From: Candidatus Woesearchaeota archaeon
Lineage (GTDB): Archaea > Nanobdellota > Nanobdellia > Woesearchaeales > WJKL01
Length of the DNA: 23,278 nucleotides
Reading direction: 5' to 3'
NCBI GenBank assembly: GCA_014729145.1
Contig: WJKL01000077.1
Span: forward strand, 1-23,278
Under the pieces are notes generated by a model that was given only the letters and a program-made list of their open reading frames with translations, had not been told where the DNA came from and did not search any database. This document shows positions 7,876-14,255 of the stretch, in pieces. A program made the translations under genes and the position numbers. The first letter of the stretch is position 1; each line of letters opens with the position of its first letter.

Positions 7876-7898
7876 GATTAAATAAATATTATTTAATC
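7876..7898. terminator. Perfect hairpin between convergent genes
   Basis: GATTAAATAA (7876-7885) and TTATTTAATC (7889-7898) form a perfect 10-bp inverted repeat around a 3-nt loop. It lies between the Hel308-like stop and the HD-gene stop and overlaps the latter. On the minus strand it is followed by TTTTT and more T-rich sequence, so it fits best as the terminator of the HD gene. Confidence 0.55.
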
Positions 7899-8948
7899 AG
7901 CATAGAGAATGTCGCTTTTCAATATATTTTCAATTGATCTGGGATTATCAGTTATAAACCCACTAAATTTTTCAACCACTTTTCCGCTGAATTGATATTC
8001 AGGCATCAGCCTTACTTTAAGATAAGCATCTTCAATCACAGGCAGGTCAGCATCAAGCACCTCTTCATAGCTCATTGTTAAATCTTCAGGAAGACGTTTT
8101 CCTGTTCTTGTATTCCTTTCAAATTTCATTCTCAATCTTTCATAATAATATTTAAGGCCTTCCTCTTCGCCGTAGTTTTTGATATCTCCTTGTTTTAAAG
8201 CTTCTATCTTCTTTTTATTTGAATTGTTCAAAAGTTCTGTATCAAAAGGCAGGTCAGCACACCTCTTCAATTCCTCAATTACCTCTTTATGAGGTGTTTT
8301 TGGATCATATGATCTTTTCCTGGCAATAGAAAGATATGAATCAACAACACTGGTTATTTTGCTTACCAAAGGAATCTCATTTCCTCTTAATCCAAGATAA
8401 CCATTGCCGTCTATTTCTTCATGATGGCATAAAACAACTGTCGGAACCCCTGCCAAGTCACCGATATTTTGAGAAACAACCTTCAACAATAAACTTCCTG
8501 TAACAGCATGAAGTTTAACCATACCATAATATTCAATTGGAAGCTGCTCTCCTTTTTCAAGCATTTTCATAACAAATCCAGGAAGAACCCATTTTCCAAT
8601 ATCATGAAGAACCGCACTATAGCTTATATAATTTATAACCTCTCCTCTATCGAATCCAAGCCTTGAAGCAGTGCCTGCAGAAAGAGCATACATATGTTTG
8701 CTGTGCTCTGCTCCTTCTTCTTTTAACACAATAATATCATTAAAAATATACTCAAGAAACCCATAGATGCTCTTTAATCTTCCTTTTGATTCTTTTAAAA
8801 TATCAGTTAATTCTTCTATTTTTGATTCAATAGGTATATCTTCCTTTTTGATGAAGTTTTTATAATAGTTTATTCGTGCCTCTAACTCGCTCTTTCTCTC
8901 AGATGAGAGATTCAACCCGCTTAATATATCTATTTTGTTTAAATCCAA
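7893..8948 (-). CDS. HD-GYP-like metal-dependent phosphohydrolase
   Basis: 351 residues. A helical N-terminal part (1-75) precedes an HD domain: His82/His85 in EHSKHMYALS, the HD pair in AVLHDIGKW (115-116), LHAVTGSLLLK (His147), and HHEEIDGNGYLGLRGNEIPL (175-194), followed by SKITSVVDSY. This order and spacing match HD-GYP proteins, with GYL in place of GYP. HD-GYP enzymes in bacteria hydrolyse cyclic di-nucleotides; whether this archaeal relative does so is unknown, and other phosphoester substrates are equally possible. About 100 C-terminal residues after the HD domain match nothing I recognise. The start is TTG, supported by a GAGGG site (complement of 8955-8959) 6 nt upstream. A TATA-like box lies at 8981-8988. 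It stands alone, divergent from tRNA-Arg. Confidence 0.8.
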   Translation of the reverse strand: MDLNKIDILSGLNLSSERKSELEARINYYKNFIKKEDIPIESKIEELTDILKESKGRLKSIYGFLEYIFNDIIVLKEEGAEHSKHMYALSAGTASRLGFDRGEVINYISYSAVLHDIGKWVLPGFVMKMLEKGEQLPIEYYGMVKLHAVTGSLLLKVVSQNIGDLAGVPTVVLCHHEEIDGNGYLGLRGNEIPLVSKITSVVDSYLSIARKRSYDPKTPHKEVIEELKRCADLPFDTELLNNSNKKKIEALKQGDIKNYGEEEGLKYYYERLRMKFERNTRTGKRLPEDLTMSYEEVLDADLPVIEDAYLKVRLMPEYQFSGKVVEKFSGFITDNPRSIENILKSDILYAD

Positions 8949-8980
8949 GAAAATCCCTCAATTACATATATACTTTAGAA

Positions 8981-8988
8981 ATATAAAA
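8981..8988 (-). promoter_or_regulatory. TATA-like box of the HD gene
   Basis: Minus-strand TTTTATAT, about 33-40 nt before the TTG start; transcription would begin just upstream of the GAGGG Shine-Dalgarno site. Confidence 0.45.
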
Positions 8989-9010
8989 ACCTATTGTTTT
9001 TTCTAACAAC

Positions 9011-9020
9011 ATTTAAATAA
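9011..9020 (+). promoter_or_regulatory. TATA-like box of tRNA-Arg
   Basis: ATTTAAATAA is centred about 29 nt upstream of the first base of the tRNA. Confidence 0.5.
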
Positions 9021-9043
9021 TCAAACAATCACTTTTCTTCCAT

Positions 9044-9135
9044 GCCCCTATAGTATAGCCTGGATAGTACGCAACCTTGCGGAGTATAATAATCGTAGAA
9101 AGGTTGAAACCGGAGTTCAAATCTTCGTAGGGGCG
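9044..9135 (+). tRNA. tRNA-Arg (GCG) with an 18-nt intron
   Basis: Acceptor stem is GCCCCTA (9044-9050) with TAGGGGC (9128-9134) and G9135 as discriminator; anticodon stem is CAACC (9072-9076) with GGTTG (9102-9106); T-stem is CGGAG with CTTCG around TTCAAAT. Removing 9083-9100 leaves the loop TTGCGGA with anticodon GCG at 9079-9081. The bulge-helix-bulge fits the canonical 37/38 site: 5' bulge 9081-9083, 3' bulge 9099-9101, central helix TTGC/GTAG with two wobble pairs. CCA is not encoded. Confidence 0.9.
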
Positions 9136-9168
9136 TTATTTCTTAAAAATAGGGAATTAATTTATTAC

Positions 9169-9903
9169 CTACTTTGCATTATGCACTTCTTTAAACTTCT
9201 TCTTGTTATTGCTTTTCTTTTGCTTCTCCTCAATTCTCTTCTTGATTTTCTTAGCTACATCTTTTGCCTTCTCAGCAGCTTTTTCTGTTCCTTTTTTCAG
9301 TGCTTTCTTTCCTTTTTGCAGCCCTTTCTGAACTTTCACAGAATGATATCCCATATAACCAGCAACATCTTTTATCTTTCCTCTCCAGCTGTTAAAATAA
9401 GCAACATTTTCAATAGGGAATTTTGCCGGCTCTTTAATCTTTTCAGCTGGATAACCTATTGTAATTACTGCCTGAGGCCTTGCTTCATCCGGAAGCCCGA
9501 CTGCTCTTCCAAGCATATTTTCATCAAAAGCTCCAACCCAGCATGCTCCCAGATCAAGATTATGCGCCATCAAAAGCATATTTTCAACAGCTGCTGCACA
9601 GTTTTGGATAGAATAAAGCCTTTCTCCTCTTGTCCCGTAATATCTCTCTGCTTTCTTGGGTTCAGCAACAACTAAGATATGCACAGGAGCTTTGTTCATC
9701 CAGGTCTGCTGAAGACAGGCTTCTGTTATCTTTTGCTTTTTTCCTTTATCCAAGACAGCGATAAACTTCCAGTTTTGAAGATTGCCTGCAGAAGGCGCAA
9801 GTCTTCCTGCATCGATTATCTTTGCAACAAGATCCCAATGAACTTCCTTATCTATGTATTTTCTTATGCTTCTTCTTGTTTTGATGCACTTATCAAGCTC
9901 CAT
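9169..9903 (-). CDS. Nitroreductase-family flavoprotein with Lys-rich C-terminal tail
   Basis: Residues 1-180 are a nitroreductase-fold NAD(P)H:FMN oxidoreductase. Visible are the FMN-binding RRSIRKY (10-16), LAPSAGNLQNWKF (35-47), NCAAAVENMLLMAHNLDLGACWVGAF (101-126), and ITIGYPAEK (147-155). Physiological substrates of archaeal members are mostly unknown. Residues 185-244 form an added tail made mainly of Lys, Ala, Glu and Gln (KKALKKG, EKAAEKAKD, KKIKKRIEEKQKK), likely an amphipathic or coiled helix, which ordinary nitroreductases lack. The frame is continuous and the tail is inside the same ORF, so it is not a sequencing shift into noise as far as can be seen. It is probably leaderless: a minus-strand ATTTATTAAT box (9925-9934) lies about 27 nt before the ATG. 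Confidence 0.88.
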   Translation of the reverse strand: MELDKCIKTRRSIRKYIDKEVHWDLVAKIIDAGRLAPSAGNLQNWKFIAVLDKGKKQKITEACLQQTWMNKAPVHILVVAEPKKAERYYGTRGERLYSIQNCAAAVENMLLMAHNLDLGACWVGAFDENMLGRAVGLPDEARPQAVITIGYPAEKIKEPAKFPIENVAYFNSWRGKIKDVAGYMGYHSVKVQKGLQKGKKALKKGTEKAAEKAKDVAKKIKKRIEEKQKKSNNKKKFKEVHNAK

Positions 9904-10007
9904 AACACTAATTCTATATTATACATTAATAAATTTTGCTGTTTTTCGGCACTATCAACTTTGTTTTGCAAGTCAAGATCATCTACGCCACCAATATCCT
10001 TCAATGT

Positions 10008-10037
10008 ATAGCATTAATGAATGCATAGCATTAATGA
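10008..10037. repeat. 13-bp direct repeat, two copies
   Basis: ATAGCATTAATGA occurs at 10008-10020 and again at 10025-10037, a period of 17 bp. Confidence 0.85.
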
Positions 10038-10067
10038 CATGGCCGGATGAAGAGTTTGTGAACATTT

Positions 10068-10107
10068 TTTTAGTGAGCAAAACTGGATTTTAGTGAGCAA
10101 AACTGGA
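10068..10107. repeat. 20-bp perfect tandem repeat, two copies
   Basis: Two identical head-to-tail 20-bp units at 10068-10087 and 10088-10107, each containing AGTGAGCAAAACTGGA. Together with the repeat 31 bp upstream this suggests local slippage or a remnant of a repeated element. Confidence 0.9.
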
Positions 10108-10125
10108 GCAGAACTTGACCCTGCA

Positions 10126-10141
10126 CAACTCAACAGAGTTG
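10126..10141. repeat. Small hairpin upstream of the ligase promoter
   Basis: CAACTC (10126-10131) and GAGTTG (10136-10141) form a perfect 6-bp inverted repeat with a 4-nt loop; a T7 run follows about 9 nt later on the plus strand. It could be a weak terminator or a binding site. Confidence 0.4.
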
Positions 10142-10194
10142 ACTTAGCCTTTTTTTCAAAAACTTTTTAACTATTTCAATTTTAACAAAGGATA

Positions 10195-11985
10195 ATGGAA
10201 TACAAAGAGCTTGCTGAGATCTACCAGTCATTGGAAGACACATCAAAAAGACTTGAAAAAACATATTTAATCTCAGAGCTTCTAAAAAAAACACCTTCAG
10301 AAGACCTGAAAAAGATTGTTTTGTTGTTAAAAGGAAGAGTATTCCCTCAATGGCACCAGAAAAAACTAGGTGTTGCTTCGAGGCTTGTACTAAAAGCAAT
10401 AAACATTGCTACAGGAACTTCAACCAATAGAATAGAACAGGACTGGAAAAAAACAGGAGATTTAGGACTTACCGCAAAAAAACTAATCAAAAACAAAACT
10501 CAGTCAACTTTATTCTTCAAGCCTTTATCTGTAAATAAAGTTTTCAAAAATATTAAGGCGCTTCCCAAAGCAAAAGGTCATGGAGCAGTCGACAGGAAAA
10601 TAAAACTGATTGCAGAACTTTTGTCATCAGCAAAACCTATAGAGGCAAAATATATCACCAGAACAGTGCTTGAAGATTTAAGAGTGGGGGTAGGAGAGGG
10701 AAGCCTAAGAGATGCCATTGTCTGGTCATTTTTTGGAGATAAACTAAAAATAAGATACAATAAAGAAGAAAATGATTTTGATATTTCTGATGAAGAAAGA
10801 ATAGAATATAACAAATACATAAATGCTGTTCAGGAAGCCTATGATATGAAAAATGATTTTGCAGAAGTTGCAAAAATAGCAAAGGAAAATGGACTGGAAG
10901 GCTTGAAAAATGTAAATTTGGAGGTCGGAAAGCCAATTAAAGTCATGCTTTACCAAAAGGCAGAAGATTTTGAAGATGCTTTTGAAACAGTAGGAAAACC
11001 AGCAGCATTAGAATACAAATACGATGGATTCAGGCTCCAAATACACAAAAATAAAGATGATATACAGCTTTTCACCAGGAGACTTGATAATGTCACAAAA
11101 CAGTTCCCAGATGTAGTTAAAGTGATAAAAAACAACATAAACTCAAAAAATTTCATCCTTGATGCTGAGATCATAGGAATTGACCCAAAAACAAAAAGAT
11201 GGCTTCCTTTCCAAAATATATCCCAAAGAATAAAGAGAAAATATAACATCCACAGGATGGCTAAAACCATACCAGTCATAATAAATATATTTGATGCTAT
11301 GCAGATAAACAATAAAAACCTGATAAAAACACCTTTTTCTGAAAGAAGAGCAGAACTCAAAAAGATAACAGATCAGATACCTGAAAAGATTGAATTAGCA
11401 GAACAGATCATTACAGACAGCCAAAAAAATGCTGAAGATTTCTACAAACAGTCCCTGGGTAAGGGAAACGAAGGAATCATGGTTAAAGCACTGGATAAAC
11501 CATATAAACCAGGCTCCAGAGTTGGATATGGGGTTAAAGTAAAGCCAATAATGGAGACCCTTGATTTAGTGATAACAGGTGCAGAATGGGGCCAGGGAAA
11601 AAGAGCAGAATGGCTTTCTTCCTTTACTGTTTCCTGTATTGACCAAGATGGAAATTTCAGAGAAATCGGAAAAGTTGGTACAGGAATAAAGGAAAAAGAA
11701 GCTGAACAAAATAAAGACAAAAATCTAGAAGGAGCCACATTTAAACAGTTAACTAACCTTCTAAAACCTTTAATTATTTCAGAAAAAGGAAAATGTGTAA
11801 AAGTAAAGCCAAAAATAGTTATAGAAATAAACTATGAAGAAATACAAAGATCGCCAACTTATTCCTCGGGCTACGCTTTAAGATTCCCAAGACTTGTCAA
11901 ATTAAGACCTGAAAAGCCCATTGAAGAAGTTTCTACATTGGAACAGATAAGAGAGTATTACCAAACACAAAAACATAGAAAATAA
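10195..11985 (+). CDS. lig: ATP-dependent DNA ligase
   Basis: A full-length 596-residue archaeal/eukaryotic-type DNA ligase that seals nicks in replication and repair. The order is an N-terminal DNA-binding domain (about 1-220, with RVGVGEGSLRDAIVWSF-like conserved region around residues 165-180), then the adenylation domain with motif I KYDGFR and catalytic Lys275, LFTRRLDNVT, LDAEIIG, GNEGIMVKAL and VKVKP, then the OB-fold domain with GKVGTG and the conserved C-terminal region RSPTYSSGYALRFPR. All nucleotidyltransferase motifs are intact. The ATG is preceded closely by AAGGAT, and a CTTTTTAA box lies 28 nt upstream, so either a very short leader or a leaderless mRNA is possible. It is followed by a weak hairpin and T-run and then by a separately promoted regulator. 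Confidence 0.97.
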   Translation: MEYKELAEIYQSLEDTSKRLEKTYLISELLKKTPSEDLKKIVLLLKGRVFPQWHQKKLGVASRLVLKAINIATGTSTNRIEQDWKKTGDLGLTAKKLIKNKTQSTLFFKPLSVNKVFKNIKALPKAKGHGAVDRKIKLIAELLSSAKPIEAKYITRTVLEDLRVGVGEGSLRDAIVWSFFGDKLKIRYNKEENDFDISDEERIEYNKYINAVQEAYDMKNDFAEVAKIAKENGLEGLKNVNLEVGKPIKVMLYQKAEDFEDAFETVGKPAALEYKYDGFRLQIHKNKDDIQLFTRRLDNVTKQFPDVVKVIKNNINSKNFILDAEIIGIDPKTKRWLPFQNISQRIKRKYNIHRMAKTIPVIINIFDAMQINNKNLIKTPFSERRAELKKITDQIPEKIELAEQIITDSQKNAEDFYKQSLGKGNEGIMVKALDKPYKPGSRVGYGVKVKPIMETLDLVITGAEWGQGKRAEWLSSFTVSCIDQDGNFREIGKVGTGIKEKEAEQNKDKNLEGATFKQLTNLLKPLIISEKGKCVKVKPKIVIEINYEEIQRSPTYSSGYALRFPRLVKLRPEKPIEEVSTLEQIREYYQTQKHRK

Positions 11986-11994
11986 TTTCTTTTT

Positions 11995-12013
11995 ATGATA
12001 TAAATCATTTTTT
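11995..12013 (+). terminator. Weak hairpin plus T-run after the ligase gene
   Basis: ATGAT and ATCAT form a 5-bp stem around a 4-nt loop, followed by a run of six T. The stem is weak; the T-run alone could suffice for archaeal termination. Confidence 0.4.
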
Positions 12014-12031
12014 CCCGTCTAATTATTCCAA

Positions 12032-12052
12032 ATATGAAATACTGTTTCATAT
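12032..12052. promoter_or_regulatory. Operator-like palindrome upstream of the HTH gene
   Basis: ATATGAAA (12032-12039) and TTTCATAT (12045-12052) form a perfect 8-bp inverted repeat with a 5-bp spacer, ending about 29 bp before the TATA box of the downstream winged-helix gene. The size and location fit a dimeric wHTH binding site, plausibly its own. Confidence 0.5.
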
Positions 12053-12080
12053 AAAAAACACCGTTCCAAAAACGATAATA

Positions 12081-12088
12081 TTTATATA
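12081..12088 (+). promoter_or_regulatory. TATA box of the HTH gene
   Basis: TTTATATA is centred about 26 nt before the ATG at 12111, implying a leaderless transcript. Confidence 0.65.
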
Positions 12089-12110
12089 GTAATCCTGCTT
12101 TACAGATGAT

Positions 12111-12650
12111 ATGCAGGCAGTAGATGTACTAAAAGACTTGTTTGATGAAAAGATACTCTCTATCTTAAATATAATCATCAACGACAAGACAGGAGGTATG
12201 TATCTTGGAGAGATATCAAGAGCTGCAGAAGTTCCAAAAGCAACAACATTCAGGATAATAAATAAACTGGTAAATTCAGAATTGCTCGAAGAAAAAAAGA
12301 TAAAAAAACTAAAGCTTTACAGGTTCAAACGCTCTGGAAAATCAGAATTCCTGTATAAAATGTTCAAAAAAGATGTACAGATTCTCAAGATTTTCATAGA
12401 AAAAATAAAAGACCTAAAAGGTCTTCAGGCAATTCTGCTGCATGGAGAAGAGACAAAAGACAGGGCAAATATCCTATTAATAGGAGAAAACATAGACGCT
12501 GGAAAGATAAAAGAAACCTGTGCTAAGATTAAAGAAGAACATAATTTTATCATCTCTCCTTTAACTTTAACAGCAGAGCAGTATAATTCTATGTCCAAGA
12601 TGGGGCTCTACAGCGGCAAAAAGAACATCTTATTTGAGAAAAAAGAATAG
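12111..12650 (+). CDS. Winged-helix transcriptional regulator with C-terminal alpha/beta domain
   Basis: 179 residues. Residues 10-85 read as a winged helix-turn-helix: ILSILNIIIND, LGEISRAAEVPKATTFRIINKLVNSELL (recognition helix about 60-72), then a basic wing with KKIKKLKLYRF. The C-terminal half (about 95-179) has alternating strands and helices (LQAILLHGEE, RANILLIGEN, KIKETCAKIKEEHNFIISPLTL, LYSGKKNILFEKK). Its pattern recalls the nucleotidyltransferase-like domains attached to some archaeal wHTH regulators, but the catalytic GSxxxG...SDxD signature is missing, with HGEETKDRANILL at that place. If the relation is real, the domain has lost activity and may sense a ligand. A palindrome at 12032-12052 suggests autoregulation. 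Function of target genes unknown. Confidence 0.75.
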   Translation: MQAVDVLKDLFDEKILSILNIIINDKTGGMYLGEISRAAEVPKATTFRIINKLVNSELLEEKKIKKLKLYRFKRSGKSEFLYKMFKKDVQILKIFIEKIKDLKGLQAILLHGEETKDRANILLIGENIDAGKIKETCAKIKEEHNFIISPLTLTAEQYNSMSKMGLYSGKKNILFEKKE

Positions 12651-12694
12651 ATTTTCCTTTAAACTAAATAATTTCTTAAAAAAAAGAAAAAAAA

Positions 12695-12716
12695 TCTCCG
12701 CATATTGCAGCGGAGA
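12695..12716 (-). terminator. Strong intrinsic-type terminator downstream of ftsZ
   Basis: TCTCCGC (12695-12701) and GCGGAGA (12710-12716) form a perfect GC-rich 7-bp stem with an 8-nt loop. On the minus strand it is followed directly by T8-C-T8, a textbook terminator layout, about 125 nt past the ftsZ stop. Confidence 0.75.
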
Positions 12717-12726
12717 AAGCAATTAT

Positions 12727-12844
12727 GCCTTCATTTTGGGGGTGGTTAGGGAGTATAAAATGAAGGCAAGAAAACACATCACACTTTTAAGATGTGACTA
12801 TGAAAGTGATAAAGAGGGGATAAAATGGATTATCCCTGCTTTAT
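12727..12844 (-). ncRNA. Structured 3' region of the ftsZ transcript (candidate regulatory RNA)
   Basis: Three further perfect inverted repeats lie between the ftsZ stop and the terminator: 12809-12814/12839-12844 enclosing 12817-12823/12830-12836 (a two-part stem of 6 and 7 bp that overlaps the ftsZ stop codon); CACATC/GATGTG (12775-12780/12791-12796); and an 11-bp stem GCCTTCATTTT/AAAATGAAGGC (12727-12737/12757-12767) with a 19-nt loop. On the minus strand that loop carries ACTCCC and CCACCCCC. As RNA this would be a string of hairpins ending in a terminator, either a long 3'UTR or a processed small RNA. No known RNA family is recognised. Confidence 0.45.
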
Positions 12845-13914
12845 TGCACTATCTCGATGCCTAATTCTTCGCTGATCTGCTTTGCCCTTGCACTTGGCTT
12901 CTTATGGTTAACTTTTCCAAGTATCCATGGGCTTTTAACACCTGTAATTATTGTCATTACAGTAAGCTTGCCTTTCATATCATCTGAGACTCTTGCTCCC
13001 CAAATAACATTTGCTTCATCATCCAGGCTTTCAGTTACAAGCTCTCCAGCTCTGCTGATCTCGTCCAGAGTCATGTCAGGACCTCCAATAACATGGATCA
13101 AGGCTCCTGTAGCTCCTTCATAGTTTATGTCCAGCAGCGGATTGTTCAAAGCTCCTTTTACAGATTCTTCTACTCTGTTGTTTGTATCTGAACTTCCAAC
13201 TCCGATAGCAGCAACCCCTCCATTGGTCATGATGGCTTTTACATCAGCATAATCAAGGTTAACCAATGATGGAACTGCGATTGTTTCAACAATACCTTTT
13301 ATCATTGTTGATATCAGTTCATTTGCAACTGCAAATGCCTGCTGTATAGGCAGATTTCCTGCAATATTCACTAATCTGTTATTGTCTATAACGATAACTG
13401 TATCACAAACTTGTCTTAGCTGCTGAAGTCCAAATTCAGCTTTGTCGACTCTTGCTCTTTCAATATTAAAAGGCATAGTCACAGTACCTATAACTATAGC
13501 TCCTGCATCCTTTGCAACCTGAGCTACAACTGGTGCTGCTCCTGTTCCTGTTCCTCCTCCCATTCCTGCGCAAACAAATGCCATATCAGAGTCTTTCAGC
13601 TGTTCTTTTATATCATTTAGGCTTTCCTGGGCAGCTTCAGCTCCTCTTTCAGGATATCCTCCGCAGCCAAGTCCTTTAGTCGCTTCTCTTCCAATCAAAA
13701 ATTTGGAATCTGCATCTGTAATATTCAAATGCTGTTGGTCTGTATTAGCGGCGATTATCTCTGCCCCTTTTATCCCTTTGTTGTAAAGCCAGCCAACCAT
13801 ATTGTTTCCGGCTCCTCCTACACCTGCTACTTTTATCTTCGCTTGTCCTACTTCGGCATCTTCAAATTGTTTTTCGTCTGCATTGTTAAGTGCATTTTCT
13901 ACTATAAAATCCAT
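12841..13914 (-). CDS. ftsZ: Cell division protein FtsZ
   Basis: 357-residue tubulin-like GTPase that forms the division ring on the inner face of the membrane. The nucleotide-binding GVGGAGNN (31-38), the tubulin signature GGGTGTG (119-125), TMPFNIERARVDKAEFGL, NLPIQQAFAVANELISTMIKGIVE, and the synergy loop VNLDYADVKAIM with its catalytic Asp residues are all intact. The C-terminal tail after the globular domain is short (ending GIEIVQ) with no obvious membrane-tethering helix, so anchoring would need a partner such as SepF elsewhere. A 28-residue acidic leader precedes the core. The ATG has a strong GAGGGGG site (complement of 13925-13931) about 10 nt upstream, with a second GAGGT further up. 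It is convergent with the HTH gene and followed by a hairpin array. Confidence 0.98.
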   Translation of the reverse strand: MDFIVENALNNADEKQFEDAEVGQAKIKVAGVGGAGNNMVGWLYNKGIKGAEIIAANTDQQHLNITDADSKFLIGREATKGLGCGGYPERGAEAAQESLNDIKEQLKDSDMAFVCAGMGGGTGTGAAPVVAQVAKDAGAIVIGTVTMPFNIERARVDKAEFGLQQLRQVCDTVIVIDNNRLVNIAGNLPIQQAFAVANELISTMIKGIVETIAVPSLVNLDYADVKAIMTNGGVAAIGVGSSDTNNRVEESVKGALNNPLLDINYEGATGALIHVIGGPDMTLDEISRAGELVTESLDDEANVIWGARVSDDMKGKLTVMTIITGVKSPWILGKVNHKKPSARAKQISEELGIEIVQ

Positions 13915-14007
13915 TTTGTTTTTACCCCCTCTTTTTGAGTTTTTTTACCTCTTTTTTTTTGAATTTTTTAATGTATAGTTAAATGTATAAACTCAACCAT
14001 ACAAAAG

Positions 14008-14017
14008 TTTATATATG
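14008..14017 (-). promoter_or_regulatory. TATA box of ftsZ
   Basis: Minus-strand ATATATAAAC-type box about 95 nt before the ATG. It predicts a leader of roughly 70 nt carrying two Shine-Dalgarno-like sites. A nearer TTTATACATT sequence is an alternative box. Confidence 0.45.
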
Positions 14018-14245
14018 AGTATTGTCTAATACCCTCTAGAAAAAGTTGTTTGATTATTTGCGCCAACAAATGATTGAACTCAACAAATCTTTTTCAACCA
14101 CAAAAAATCGATTTATCCGTCGATTAAACACACAACGCACGAAATGAGTTTTCCGCCAAAAAAACTCAAATTCTTATTTTATTTATAAATCAAAACTCAT
14201 ATTTAAATATTTCTATTCTATAGGCTATAGTTTTGATGCAAAAGC

Positions 14246-14255
14246 TTAATATATA
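14246..14255 (+). promoter_or_regulatory. TATA box of the dph5-aroF operon
   Basis: TTAATATATA is centred about 26 nt before the dph5 ATG, with no Shine-Dalgarno site, indicating a leaderless first gene. Confidence 0.6.

Larger units (their letters stand above)
9904..10194. other. Intergenic region between nitroreductase and ligase genes
   Basis: A 291-nt stretch with divergent promoters at its two ends (the nitroreductase box at 9925-9934 and a CTTTTTAA box at 10163-10170 for the ligase). Between them are two pairs of short direct repeats and one small hairpin, listed separately. I see no convincing ORF and no RNA gene. Confidence 0.6.

Noticed and set aside
9181..9675. 164-codon plus-strand ORF opposite the nitroreductase
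   Set aside because: It is antisense to a confidently identified gene and its Phe/Leu/Ser/Cys-rich composition is that of a shadow frame.
10008..10107. CRISPR array
   Set aside because: Only two copies of each of two unrelated short repeats, with no unique spacers of regular length and no cas genes.
12634..12864. 76-codon plus-strand ORF between the HTH gene and ftsZ
   Set aside because: Its first half is Lys-rich low-complexity sequence from the A-run, it overlaps the HTH stop and four hairpins, and has no ribosome binding site at its first ATG. Only its last 34 codons have a plausible start, discussed as a finding.
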